From positions 744,001 to 808,000 of the forward strand of contig CP002916.1 of NCBI GenBank assembly GCA_000350305.1: 64,000 nucleotides of DNA, given 5' to 3'. Below the pieces are notes generated by a model that saw only the letters and a program-made list of their open reading frames with translations, was not told the DNA's origin and did not search any database. Of this stretch, positions 34,587 to 41,984 are shown in pieces (within the stretch, counting starts at the first letter, position 1; each line of letters begins with the position of its first letter). A program made the position numbers and the translations under genes. The stretch comes from Thermoplasmatales archaeon BRNA1 (lineage in GTDB: Archaea; Thermoplasmatota; Thermoplasmata; Methanomassiliicoccales; Methanomethylophilaceae).

Positions 34587-35194
34587 TCTACAAGGGCAAG
34601 AAAATCAGGCCCGGAGTCGTGGACGAGTGGCTGTACGAGGACTTCATCGACATAGCCTACGGACGCGGGGAGAACCTGAAGAACACCCTGCTCTGGAAGG
34701 ATTCCTACGAGAGGGGATTCGTCTGCCCCGACGGGAACGGCAAGTGGTTGGCATTCGCTTACGACGGGAGGGACCACCTGTACCTGGGCACGTTCACAAA
34801 TGACGAGGTGTTCGAACCCGAGGAGGAGGACTGGAACGACTACCAGGACTGGATGTTCTCCAATGCCGATAAAGCGCCTTCATCCGAGGCGGTGAACATC
34901 ATCCGCTCCCTGTACCTGGACGAACGTAACAAGGGCATCCGCAGGCCGATTGGGGAGAGGATCTTCAACGACCAGGGGTGTCTGAAGTGGTTCGCGAAGT
35001 ATTGGGATTACGTCAGATGGTGCGAGCACGGAAACGAGTGTTCCCTTTCAGAGGTGGGATTCGACGGATTCATCGACACATTCCTCAACCCGGAGCCGTA
35101 CATCGAGTACCTTCTGCCCGAGGGCGACGAGACACATGAGGGCAAGGAACTGGCCGCCTCGCTGATGAGGATACACAAGAGGCTGATAGGATGA
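34583..35194 (+). CDS. Hypothetical protein
   Basis: A 203-residue protein from GTG 34583, overlapping the previous stop (GTGA). Acidic, Trp/Tyr-rich, no membrane segment, alpha/beta. Upstream in-frame sequence overlaps the previous gene and is not coding. No family recognised. Confidence 0.6.
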   Translation: MIYKGKKIRPGVVDEWLYEDFIDIAYGRGENLKNTLLWKDSYERGFVCPDGNGKWLAFAYDGRDHLYLGTFTNDEVFEPEEEDWNDYQDWMFSNADKAPSSEAVNIIRSLYLDERNKGIRRPIGERIFNDQGCLKWFAKYWDYVRWCEHGNECSLSEVGFDGFIDTFLNPEPYIEYLLPEGDETHEGKELAASLMRIHKRLIG

Positions 35195-35286
35195 GGGTCC
35201 GCGACGTCCTCGCGTACGGGTGCGTGTGCGCCCTCATGTTATGCGCCTGTGCGTACTGCGTGTACTGGCTGGGGGCGGTGCTGTGA
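35191..35286 (+). CDS. Tiny membrane peptide
   Basis: Thirty-one residues from ATG 35191 (ATGA overlap): MRVRDVLAYGCVCALMLCAC followed by AYCVYWLGAVL. A single hydrophobic helix with five cysteines. Included because both ends overlap neighbouring frames by 4 bases and the next two genes have the same design. Confidence 0.5.
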   Translation: MRVRDVLAYGCVCALMLCACAYCVYWLGAVL

Positions 35287-35363
35287 GCATCCTGAAGGGA
35301 TTGATGGCCGTCGGCGCGGTGTACTGCATCGCTGCCCTCATCAGGATGTTCGGAGGGATGTGA
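35283..35363 (+). CDS. Tiny membrane peptide
   Basis: Twenty-six residues from GTG 35283 (GTGA overlap), MSILKGLMAVGAVYCIAALI then RMFGGM. One hydrophobic helix. Its TGA shares one base with the next ATG. Existence rests on the unbroken chain of overlaps; a peptide this short could also be a coupling device. Confidence 0.45.
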   Translation: MSILKGLMAVGAVYCIAALIRMFGGM

Positions 35364-35491
35364 TGTTCCATCCGCTAATCCAGAAGGGGATAGGCACGCT
35401 GCTGCTAATCTCCGGGATGATCTTCGCCACGCTGATGATCCTCACCGTAGTGGGTGTCGTCCTTATCGAACTGAACGGAGGCATCGTATGA
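35363..35491 (+). CDS. Tiny membrane protein
   Basis: Forty-two residues from ATG 35363, with one hydrophobic helix (LLLISGMIFATLMILTVVGV) after a short basic start and a short acidic end. Overlaps both neighbours. No family known. Confidence 0.5.
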   Translation: MFHPLIQKGIGTLLLISGMIFATLMILTVVGVVLIELNGGIV

Positions 35492-35682
35492 ACTGGTGGC
35501 TGGAACAGGTCCTCGGAATCGTACTGCTGGCCGTCGTGTTCTCGGCGGTGGTGTGGGAGGTTACGCACCTGATCGAATGGCATTCCCTCATGTCCGACGG
35601 TCCCGCGGAGTACCTGCGCGTACACGCGTACGAGTACGTGCGCTGGATGTTCGGAACGGATTTCGGGTGGGTGAAAGGATGA
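35488..35682 (+). CDS. Small membrane protein
   Basis: Sixty-four residues from ATG 35488 (ATGA overlap): one N-terminal hydrophobic helix (VLGIVLLAVVFSAVVWEV) and a soluble tail rich in His, Tyr and Arg. Last of four consecutive single-helix proteins. Confidence 0.55.
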   Translation: MNWWLEQVLGIVLLAVVFSAVVWEVTHLIEWHSLMSDGPAEYLRVHAYEYVRWMFGTDFGWVKG

Positions 35683-35819
35683 ACGAACAAGATAGAAAAC
35701 AAAACAGGAGAACGAACATGAAACAAAAATCAACGAACGAAGTCGAGAATGAGATCGATAATTTCGACATAACCGACAGGGAACTCGATTACGGGTTCGA
35801 CGACAGGGAGGGGAAGTGA
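35679..35819 (+). CDS. Tiny charged hypothetical protein
   Basis: Forty-six residues from ATG 35679 (ATGA overlap): a basic, Asn/Gln/Lys-rich first half and a strongly acidic second half (ENEIDNFDITDRELDYGFDD). Probably disordered. Composition is AT-richer than its neighbours. Function unknown. Confidence 0.45.
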   Translation: MNEQDRKQNRRTNMKQKSTNEVENEIDNFDITDRELDYGFDDREGK

Positions 35820-36307
35820 TGTATCAGGTCGAATACGACGGGGAGATGTACGCCGTCTCGCTGTTCGTGGGGGAATACCGGAACAACGACAGGCTGGCCA
35901 TCATCCTGATCGACGAGGAGGGGTACGATTTCGCGGACCTCACCGTGAATCTCTCCCAGGAGAGATGCCCCGAGGGATGCGCGTTCCTGGATACGAACAA
36001 TCTGCCGTCTGCGGAGGATTTCGTGGAGAGGAACGGCCTGGGAGAGTTCACCGGATACTACGGTCATTCGGGATACTGCTCGTACCCCATGTACCGTTTC
36101 GATATGGGGAAGATCGGGAAGGTCGTCTCCGAGTCGAAGAAAGGGACCGTGTTCCGCGTGGAATACTTCACCGGCATCCGCTGGAGGAAGATCGAGGATT
36201 TCGATACCGAGGACGAGGCCCAGGAGTGCCTGGAGGACCAGTACTACTTCGACCAGAAGAACGGGGAACCGTTCGTGAAATACAGGGTACGCGAGGTGAG
36301 GAAATGA
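35819..36307 (+). CDS. DUF4313 family protein
   Basis: A 162-residue protein. The first ~100 residues match the DUF4313 pattern: RLAIILIDEEGYDFADLTVN, then GCAFLDTNNLPSAEDFVERN and GLGEFTGYYGHSGYCSYPMY. An extra C-terminal beta-rich segment follows. DUF4313 is known mainly from conjugative transposons and plasmids; its function is unknown. Start ATG 35819 (TGATG overlap); GTG 35816 is also possible. Confidence 0.7.
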   Translation: MYQVEYDGEMYAVSLFVGEYRNNDRLAIILIDEEGYDFADLTVNLSQERCPEGCAFLDTNNLPSAEDFVERNGLGEFTGYYGHSGYCSYPMYRFDMGKIGKVVSESKKGTVFRVEYFTGIRWRKIEDFDTEDEAQECLEDQYYFDQKNGEPFVKYRVREVRK

Positions 36308-36897
36308 GGGATACCGTGATAGTCTACGAGGTGAGGGTTGCGGGGAATGTCCTTGCATCCTTCTCCGACGAGGACAAGGCCAAGAGGGAGATGAAGAAGC
36401 TCCGCAGGGAAGGTCAGCAGGCAAGGGTTTACACCAAATGGATCCCCGTGGCCGAAAGACCGCAGGAAAACAAGACCCAGACGAAGAAAAAGGAGACCAA
36501 ACCGAAGAAAAAACCGCAGCCAATAATACGTCCGAAAGTGCAACCGAAACCCCGGAATGATTTCAGGGAAGGGTGGTACGTCCTTGATTGGGGCGGATTG
36601 CTGTTCCTTCAGAGATCCGAGGAACCATTAGAACCGAAACTCCAGGGGATGTTCGACTGCTATCTCGACTATTCCCTGATAGAGCCGAAAGGGGATGATT
36701 ACGACATGGACGGGGGCCTTGTTGCATACAAGGAATCGGAGTCCATCGATTATTTCATCGGGTGGAAGTTCGACACCGAAAAGAGTGAGTTTGTGGACGT
36801 GGACGATCCCTATGAGCTGAGGGAGGCATTCGAAACCGAGGACAGGATGACAATAGCGAAGTACATCAAAAGATATCCGAAGTTATGGGTGTTCTGA
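36304..36897 (+). CDS. Two-domain hypothetical protein with N-terminal SPOR-like module
   Basis: A 197-residue protein from ATG 36304 (ATGA overlap). It opens with VYEVRVAGNVLASFSDEDKA and ends the module with QARVYTKW, homologous to the C-terminal module of the protein at 32452. A Lys/Gln/Pro linker (about 50-85) follows, then an acidic globular domain (about 90-197) containing WYVLDWGGLLFLQ. Last gene of the first long unit; a new promoter follows 24 bases after its stop. Confidence 0.6.
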   Translation: MRDTVIVYEVRVAGNVLASFSDEDKAKREMKKLRREGQQARVYTKWIPVAERPQENKTQTKKKETKPKKKPQPIIRPKVQPKPRNDFREGWYVLDWGGLLFLQRSEEPLEPKLQGMFDCYLDYSLIEPKGDDYDMDGGLVAYKESESIDYFIGWKFDTEKSEFVDVDDPYELREAFETEDRMTIAKYIKRYPKLWVF

Positions 36898-36920
36898 CCT
36901 AGTCACCCCCTAAACCTTTT

Positions 36921-36945
36921 CCGACCTCTCCCCTACCATTAAATC
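36921..36945 (+). promoter_or_regulatory. 25-base promoter element, copy 1
   Basis: CCGACCTCTCCCCTACCATT followed by AAATC is identical at 41166-41190. Both copies head new plus-strand units; ATTAAAT is the TATA-like part, and a pyrimidine-rich tract precedes it. Downstream, CAGAAAC and GATCCG recur with similar spacing, so the leaders are also related. Confidence 0.65.
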
Positions 36946-37012
36946 CCATCCACTCCGATGATTCCCCCAACAGAAACCCTGGGAGGATCCGTCTTGAAAG
37001 GAGTGTCGAAAG

Positions 37013-37294
37013 ATGGAACCCAGAACATACGAAGAGAGCATCCTCAGGATGCTGGCGGTCGATTCCGATCCATACAAGAACGGGACCGACTGCTGCTGTA
37101 TCGTCCACACCGCAGCCGGACGGTACAAACAGGCGATGAACGAAGCGAGAGCGATCTCCAACGGATGGTATTCAGATTCCGATCCGTCGGACATCATCGA
37201 GGAGCTGGAGGAATGCTGCAAGAACATCCTCACAGCCGGATACCGCATGGCGGAGATCACAGCCAAGCTCTACGTCCTGGGGATGGTCGGATGA
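37013..37294 (+). CDS. Small hypothetical protein
   Basis: Ninety-three residues, helical, with CCC (27-29) and CC near residue 70. First gene after promoter copy 1. AAAGGAG lies about 14 bases before the ATG. No family recognised. Confidence 0.6.
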   Translation: MEPRTYEESILRMLAVDSDPYKNGTDCCCIVHTAAGRYKQAMNEARAISNGWYSDSDPSDIIEELEECCKNILTAGYRMAEITAKLYVLGMVG

Positions 37295-37962
37295 CCGTCC
37301 TGAACGAGTTTTTGGAATCGTACCTGCACTATTCCGTCTCCCAGAGATTGTTCGAGGACAGGTGCAGGCAGCTCACCGAATGCAGAGGCACCGCCGAGGA
37401 AAGGCAGGCGCTGGTCGACGAGACCTTGAGGCTCGCCACCTGCGTATCCAGCAACGTGAACGATACCGAATCCCTCGTAGCCGACACTGTGGAGTTCATC
37501 CAGTCGGAGGGAGGAGATCCCGATCTGCTGGAAGCAATATCCCTGATAACCAACAACCTCAGGGAGGACAGGACCAGGGCCGACGACTACAACATATCGG
37601 TCAGCGGGATGAGGATAGGCAACGTGTCCCGCAGACCGAGGAAACCGCAGGTCGCCAATCCGTTCGTGTACGTCTCCGACGAGGAACCCATCGAGGAACC
37701 TGTTGAAGAAGAGGAACCCGAAGCGGAGGAGACCGTCATCGAGGAACCCGTTCCCGAGGGGGAAACGCCTGCCGAAGAGGAGGAGAACGGCGAAGAGCCA
37801 GATTCCGAAGAACAAGGCAGTGGCGATCCCGGGGAAGTTCCCGAAGAATCCGTGGAAACGGAAATGACCGGATCCACAGATACTGAAGAGGAACCTCCTG
37901 CCGAGGTCCCCGAACCGGAACCCGAGCCGAAGAAGAAGAGGAAGGGCTTTTTCGGAAGGTGA
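37291..37962 (+). CDS. Hypothetical protein with long acidic tail
   Basis: A 223-residue protein from ATG 37291 (ATGA overlap). Residues 1-125 are helical; residues about 135-215 are a Glu/Pro repeat tail (EEPVEEEEPEAEE...) that ends in a basic KKKRKGFFGR. Acidic Glu/Pro tails act as flexible spacers or mimic nucleic acid. The next gene encodes a membrane protein, so the tail may sit at the membrane face. No family recognised. Confidence 0.6.
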   Translation: MTVLNEFLESYLHYSVSQRLFEDRCRQLTECRGTAEERQALVDETLRLATCVSSNVNDTESLVADTVEFIQSEGGDPDLLEAISLITNNLREDRTRADDYNISVSGMRIGNVSRRPRKPQVANPFVYVSDEEPIEEPVEEEEPEAEETVIEEPVPEGETPAEEEENGEEPDSEEQGSGDPGEVPEESVETEMTGSTDTEEEPPAEVPEPEPEPKKKRKGFFGR

Positions 37963-38876
37963 CCCCGATGCTGGAAGCAATACTGCCCGTGCTCCTGGCG
38001 TTCGTTTCGCTGGGAGCATTCGAGCTGGGCACCAGGGTAAGGGACAGAGTCCACGTCATAATGCCGTGGAAGGACCCCCTCACCCTCCTGTTCGCGCTCG
38101 TCGTACTGTCCCCGGCGATAGCCTACGCCGCGGGACACCAATTCATGGAACTGGACATCTGGTATGCCGCCTTCGCCATAGCGTTCCTCTCCTGTTATTC
38201 GCTGGCCTACATCCGCGGCGATCTGGGGTTGGTCTATGTGAACGTGCACACCATCATCAGCGAACGTTTCCCCGCCGGAGCTCAGGAGATCAAACCGGTT
38301 GTATGGTACGAGGACAGGGACGGGAGGATGTGCCTTCAGGAGCAGTCCTTCAAGGAGATCCTGAAGTCCGTGTTCCTCGGCATACGTTCCCCTCTCCGTC
38401 TCGACGTCAGGAGCATCCAGAGGGAGAGATACCTAAGCGTCCAGAAGGTCCTGTATCCCAGGGTCGAACTCAGTCCCATCGACGTCGTCGAGGAGAAGAT
38501 CGAGGAGACCGTGGTCTACAGGTGGTTCTTCAAGTTCCGGGTACGTTCCTATTCATACACGCCAGCGCCCCCGTGCATCGACAGCACCCAGAGATGGCTG
38601 GCAACGGGATACAACTACGACTACATGGTCAAGGAGAACACCAGGAAGGACGCCGAGATCCTTGAGGCGAAGATAGGCGCACGCAGCCAGTTCATAGGCA
38701 AGAGCGGAGACCTTCTCACCGAAATGATCGCCGACAGGACCCCCGGTGCCGAGATATTCGCCAAGGTTGCCGAACGTCTCGCGCCTCAAGAAGGGATAGA
38801 GGCGGTCGGTACGGTCCGCAGGACCGTCCAGCCAGCTCCCAGAAAGAGGCCGAAACAGAAGGAGGGGGATGAATGA
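37959..38876 (+). CDS. Membrane protein with large cytoplasmic domain
   Basis: A 305-residue protein from GTG 37959 (GTGA overlap; ATG 37968 is possible). Three hydrophobic helices in the first 90 residues (AILPVLLAFVSLGAFEL, LTLLFALVVLSPAIAYAAG, YAAFAIAFLSCYSLAYI) precede a soluble domain of about 210 residues ending in a basic tail (RKRPKQKEGDE). The layout is that of an inner-membrane scaffold such as those found in secretion or conjugation complexes; this is an analogy only. Confidence 0.6.
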   Translation: MTPMLEAILPVLLAFVSLGAFELGTRVRDRVHVIMPWKDPLTLLFALVVLSPAIAYAAGHQFMELDIWYAAFAIAFLSCYSLAYIRGDLGLVYVNVHTIISERFPAGAQEIKPVVWYEDRDGRMCLQEQSFKEILKSVFLGIRSPLRLDVRSIQRERYLSVQKVLYPRVELSPIDVVEEKIEETVVYRWFFKFRVRSYSYTPAPPCIDSTQRWLATGYNYDYMVKENTRKDAEILEAKIGARSQFIGKSGDLLTEMIADRTPGAEIFAKVAERLAPQEGIEAVGTVRRTVQPAPRKRPKQKEGDE

Positions 38877-39682
38877 ACGACGAATTCATCTTCCCCCAGA
38901 CCGAGAACGGCCCCGTGACCTTGCAGGACGAGAACACTTCGGAAGCAATAATCTACGGTCCCGCCTACTCCTGGATAAAGAACGTCCAGTGGGTCTGGGA
39001 CGAGATAGAGGAGTATCTTCGCAACAAAGCGGATTCGCTGGACAGCCAGATCATAGACAGGGAGTGGTCGTATTTCGTGATGGTGCACAACCCGTACCTG
39101 ATCAACGCCCGTTCCCCGCCGGTGAACGAGGTGGAGCACCTGAAGGACCTCTTCACCCTCCGTTCCCTGACCAAATGCCTCGCCGCAATCGAGAAGGTCA
39201 GGGAGTACAGGAAGCAGAACATAGCCTGGGCCAGGATGAAAGGTATCGAGAATTACATCAAGGGAATGGAGGGACGCGGGGTGACCGAAGCGGAATGGAC
39301 GGCTGCCACCGCCCAATACGACATGGAACCCATCACCTTTGACTATGTCCACGGCGAGGGTCCTGTAGGGTACGCGGAAGAGGACGTGGATTACGAACTG
39401 GCGATGCTGGATATCCTCGGTCCTGAGGAATATTCCGAGCTGAAGAACAGGGTCCTCGGAAAGGGTGAAGAACCGCCTGAAGAAGATGGTGAGGAACCGG
39501 AATCCGCCGACGTATCATACATCGACTCCCTCAAAGGCATTTTCGAAGATCCAATAGAATCCGCGAGGATGATGCTGGAGAGGTCGTCGGACGAGTGTTC
39601 CGCCGCAGCTGATTACTGGACCGGCATGAACGCTGACGGCAGGGCGATAATAGACGCCCTGATCCTGTACGCGGAGGGATGA
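38873..39682 (+). CDS. Hypothetical acidic helical protein
   Basis: A 269-residue soluble protein from ATG 38873 (ATGA overlap). Mostly helical with an acidic patch (GEEPPEEDGEEPESADVS) at about 208-226. Its neighbours are a membrane protein before and the ATPase group after. No family recognised. Confidence 0.6.
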   Translation: MNDEFIFPQTENGPVTLQDENTSEAIIYGPAYSWIKNVQWVWDEIEEYLRNKADSLDSQIIDREWSYFVMVHNPYLINARSPPVNEVEHLKDLFTLRSLTKCLAAIEKVREYRKQNIAWARMKGIENYIKGMEGRGVTEAEWTAATAQYDMEPITFDYVHGEGPVGYAEEDVDYELAMLDILGPEEYSELKNRVLGKGEEPPEEDGEEPESADVSYIDSLKGIFEDPIESARMMLERSSDECSAAADYWTGMNADGRAIIDALILYAEG

Positions 39683-39683
39683 C

Positions 39684-40031
39684 ATGGCCAACGCACGCTA
39701 CCTTCCGAAGTACAAGAACACGATCTCCGACCTCAACCTGTGGCATTCGTTCCTTCTCAGGAGGATGACCGTAGGGGATTGCCGTGTGGAATACCTGCGT
39801 ACCTTCGAGATCGTCCTGGATTCCAACTGCTCCTTCCCCCTGAAGGAGAACCCCAGGTACATCAGGCTGACCAAACGCTACCCTCTCCCCCCTCCGCCCC
39901 AGAAGTACGTCACCCCGGTGAAGTTCCAGGTCTACATGGAGCTCTACAACTATGTGATGAGGGACGCGGGCCTGCTGAACAGGGAAGCGGAGAACGACAT
40001 CGGCGACTATGGGGATGATATGGTTGACTGA
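39684..40031 (+). CDS. Hypothetical protein
   Basis: A 115-residue protein with a basic, Pro-rich centre (TKRYPLPPPPQKYVTP) and acidic end. The start follows the previous stop by one base. Its 3' end overlaps the ATPase gene by 17-23 bases, so the two are probably translated together and may interact. Confidence 0.6.
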   Translation: MANARYLPKYKNTISDLNLWHSFLLRRMTVGDCRVEYLRTFEIVLDSNCSFPLKENPRYIRLTKRYPLPPPPQKYVTPVKFQVYMELYNYVMRDAGLLNREAENDIGDYGDDMVD

Positions 40032-41058
40032 AGTCTGCACCAATCCGAAGACCGCGGAGTTCATCAAGTCCACCTTCAAACCCGGTGCGGTGATCGTATC
40101 CTACGGGATGAGGGGAGGAGGCAAGACGCATTCCGCGATATCCTTCTGCCAGAGGATGATGGAGGGCTACTATCCAGATATGCCCAGCCACATCATCCTG
40201 GTTACGAACGTCATCTTCGTGAAGAAGACCGCATCAGATATGGAACAGGAGGCCCCGCCGGGTGTTCACATGATCCACGAGATGAAGGAGCTGTTCCCCA
40301 TCGTGACCGATGCCCTGGAGAGATACGGGAGGAAGGACACGATGGTGATCCTCCTTCTCGACGAGGCCCAGAACTTCCTTCTTGGGGACATGAACAGTCA
40401 GGGCGACATGGCAAGGGCGATGAAGGTGTTCTGCGGTATTATCCGCAAGTTCAACCTGTGTCTCTGGCTCATATCCCCCGCCATGAGGAACCTCGGCCCC
40501 GCGTTCAGGAATTTCCTCGATGCGGACAACGATCCCGGGAACGTCAACTGTACCATGCAGAAGGACAACGACGAGGCGAAGCGGTACATGAACCGCAAGA
40601 AACTGGAGAGGGATCCGCGTTCATTCGCGTTCGTGAGGCCCGGATATGCCGCGAGGAAACAGATCATGTCCGTTCCCACGTCCTCCTGGACCAGGGACCC
40701 CGAGTCCCTGCCGGTCGGAGGATACGCGTACGATCATCTGTCCAGCGCGGATTTCACGGTAGGGGATTTTCCCTTCCACGATTTCGTCAGATACATCTCT
40801 GGAAAGTCGAGCTTCGGCATGGCCAAGGCTATCAGGGAGTTCTACGACACGCTGCCGGAGGACGACGGTGTCCCTGTACCTGACAGGGAGAAGTCGGAGC
40901 ACTTGCTGAAGATGGAGATCGCCAAGTCATTTCGTCGTGCAGGGGTACATATTCCTGTCATCGCCAAGGCCTTCGGTGTCCATGAGAATACGGTCAAGGC
41001 GTGGACGAAGGGATGGGACAGCGAGGTTTCGCAGGAGGCCCCCGAATCCGGGAAGTAA
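40009..41058 (+). CDS. P-loop ATPase with C-terminal helix-turn-helix
   Basis: A 349-residue protein. Walker A is GMRGGGKT (33-40), Walker B is TMVILLLDEA (111-120), and a sensor-like segment LWLISPAMRN follows, giving the look of FtsK/HerA- or Zot-like packaging and transfer ATPases. The last 60 residues carry a helix-turn-helix (IPVIAKAFGVHENTVKAWTK), so it may pick a DNA site. Membrane and scaffold-like proteins precede it in the same unit, suggesting a motor for DNA or protein movement. Start ATG 40009 or 40015. Family assignment is uncertain. Confidence 0.65.
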   Translation: MGMIWLTEVCTNPKTAEFIKSTFKPGAVIVSYGMRGGGKTHSAISFCQRMMEGYYPDMPSHIILVTNVIFVKKTASDMEQEAPPGVHMIHEMKELFPIVTDALERYGRKDTMVILLLDEAQNFLLGDMNSQGDMARAMKVFCGIIRKFNLCLWLISPAMRNLGPAFRNFLDADNDPGNVNCTMQKDNDEAKRYMNRKKLERDPRSFAFVRPGYAARKQIMSVPTSSWTRDPESLPVGGYAYDHLSSADFTVGDFPFHDFVRYISGKSSFGMAKAIREFYDTLPEDDGVPVPDREKSEHLLKMEIAKSFRRAGVHIPVIAKAFGVHENTVKAWTKGWDSEVSQEAPESGK

Positions 41059-41165
41059 GATACATATATACACGGCCCGCGAGGGGGGTATGTGTCTGTC
41101 TGTCCGAATGTCTGGATAGTATCGGAGGGAGACACGCCCCTCCAAACCCTTTTCTCCCTTTTTCC

Positions 41166-41190
41166 CCGACCTCTCCCCTACCATTAAATC
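41166..41190 (+). promoter_or_regulatory. 25-base promoter element, copy 2
   Basis: Identical to 36921-36945. It lies 64 bases before ATG 41254, compared with 68 bases between copy 1 and its gene, so spacing is also kept. A separate TATA-like ATACATATATA (41060-41070) follows the ATPase stop. Confidence 0.65.
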
Positions 41191-41253
41191 TCTGATAATC
41201 ACATAATTCTCACGCAGAAACGACGGAAGATCCGATCCAGGATGTGAGCACAC

Positions 41254-41982
41254 ATGAGGAAAGGAAATACCGTCGGCGATGAGGTTCTCATCGCCACATA
41301 CAACAGCAAGAACCGTACCGTAACGGACGGTCACCTCACCGAGATCTTCGCTGAGGTCGGCAGGAGATACGGATACGAAGACGTCAAGGCGGAGTTCACC
41401 GCCCTGAGAGACTTCAAGGTGAGATGGCAGCGCTCCTACAGCTGGGCCATCTTCACCGTCAGCGACTATCTGGACAGGGCACCCGATGCCGTCCTCGAGA
41501 ACCTTGCGGATGTTCTGTTCTCGAAGATCACCGGCGGGGATGCCGAGTACGGTGATGTATTCCTGCAATACGTCACCGACAAGAAGCTCATGAAGGAGAA
41601 CCGCAAGGACTTCCTCAAGAGGAGCAGGACCCTGTCCAAGCAGTCAATCGGGGAATACCATGACCTCAACGACTGCGTCAACCGTCTGAGGGATGAGAGA
41701 CTGATCCCGGACGACATGGAGTGTGTCCTGTCCTGGGACACTTCGCCCACCAACAAGGCGGCGGGCTGTTCCCTTCTCCAGGGAGTGGTCTGGGTCAACA
41801 AGGCCCTCGACCAGAAGGGTGTTCCCGAACACGTCCTCGACTACAGCGTCTACAGCGAGATGTGTCACCTCATCATGGGATTCAACTCCCACGACGAGAT
41901 CGGCTACCGCAGGCTCTGTTCGATGCACCCCATGGCCGCCGACGCCATCAACTGGCTGAACGAGCACGGGATGTACCTCTGA
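41254..41982 (+). CDS. Zincin-like protein with degenerate active site
   Basis: A 242-residue protein. The C-terminal part resembles archaeal YgjP/WLM-type metallopeptidases, VPEHVLDYSVYSEMCHLIMG followed by SHDE and a final helix AADAINWLNEHGM. The HExxH motif is SEMCH (201-205): the first zinc-binding His is Ser while Glu and the second His remain. It is therefore probably not a standard peptidase. It leads a unit with two intact HExxH proteins. Good start: ATG after a leader related to that of the previous unit. Confidence 0.6.
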   Translation: MRKGNTVGDEVLIATYNSKNRTVTDGHLTEIFAEVGRRYGYEDVKAEFTALRDFKVRWQRSYSWAIFTVSDYLDRAPDAVLENLADVLFSKITGGDAEYGDVFLQYVTDKKLMKENRKDFLKRSRTLSKQSIGEYHDLNDCVNRLRDERLIPDDMECVLSWDTSPTNKAAGCSLLQGVVWVNKALDQKGVPEHVLDYSVYSEMCHLIMGFNSHDEIGYRRLCSMHPMAADAINWLNEHGMYL

Positions 41983-41984
41983 CC

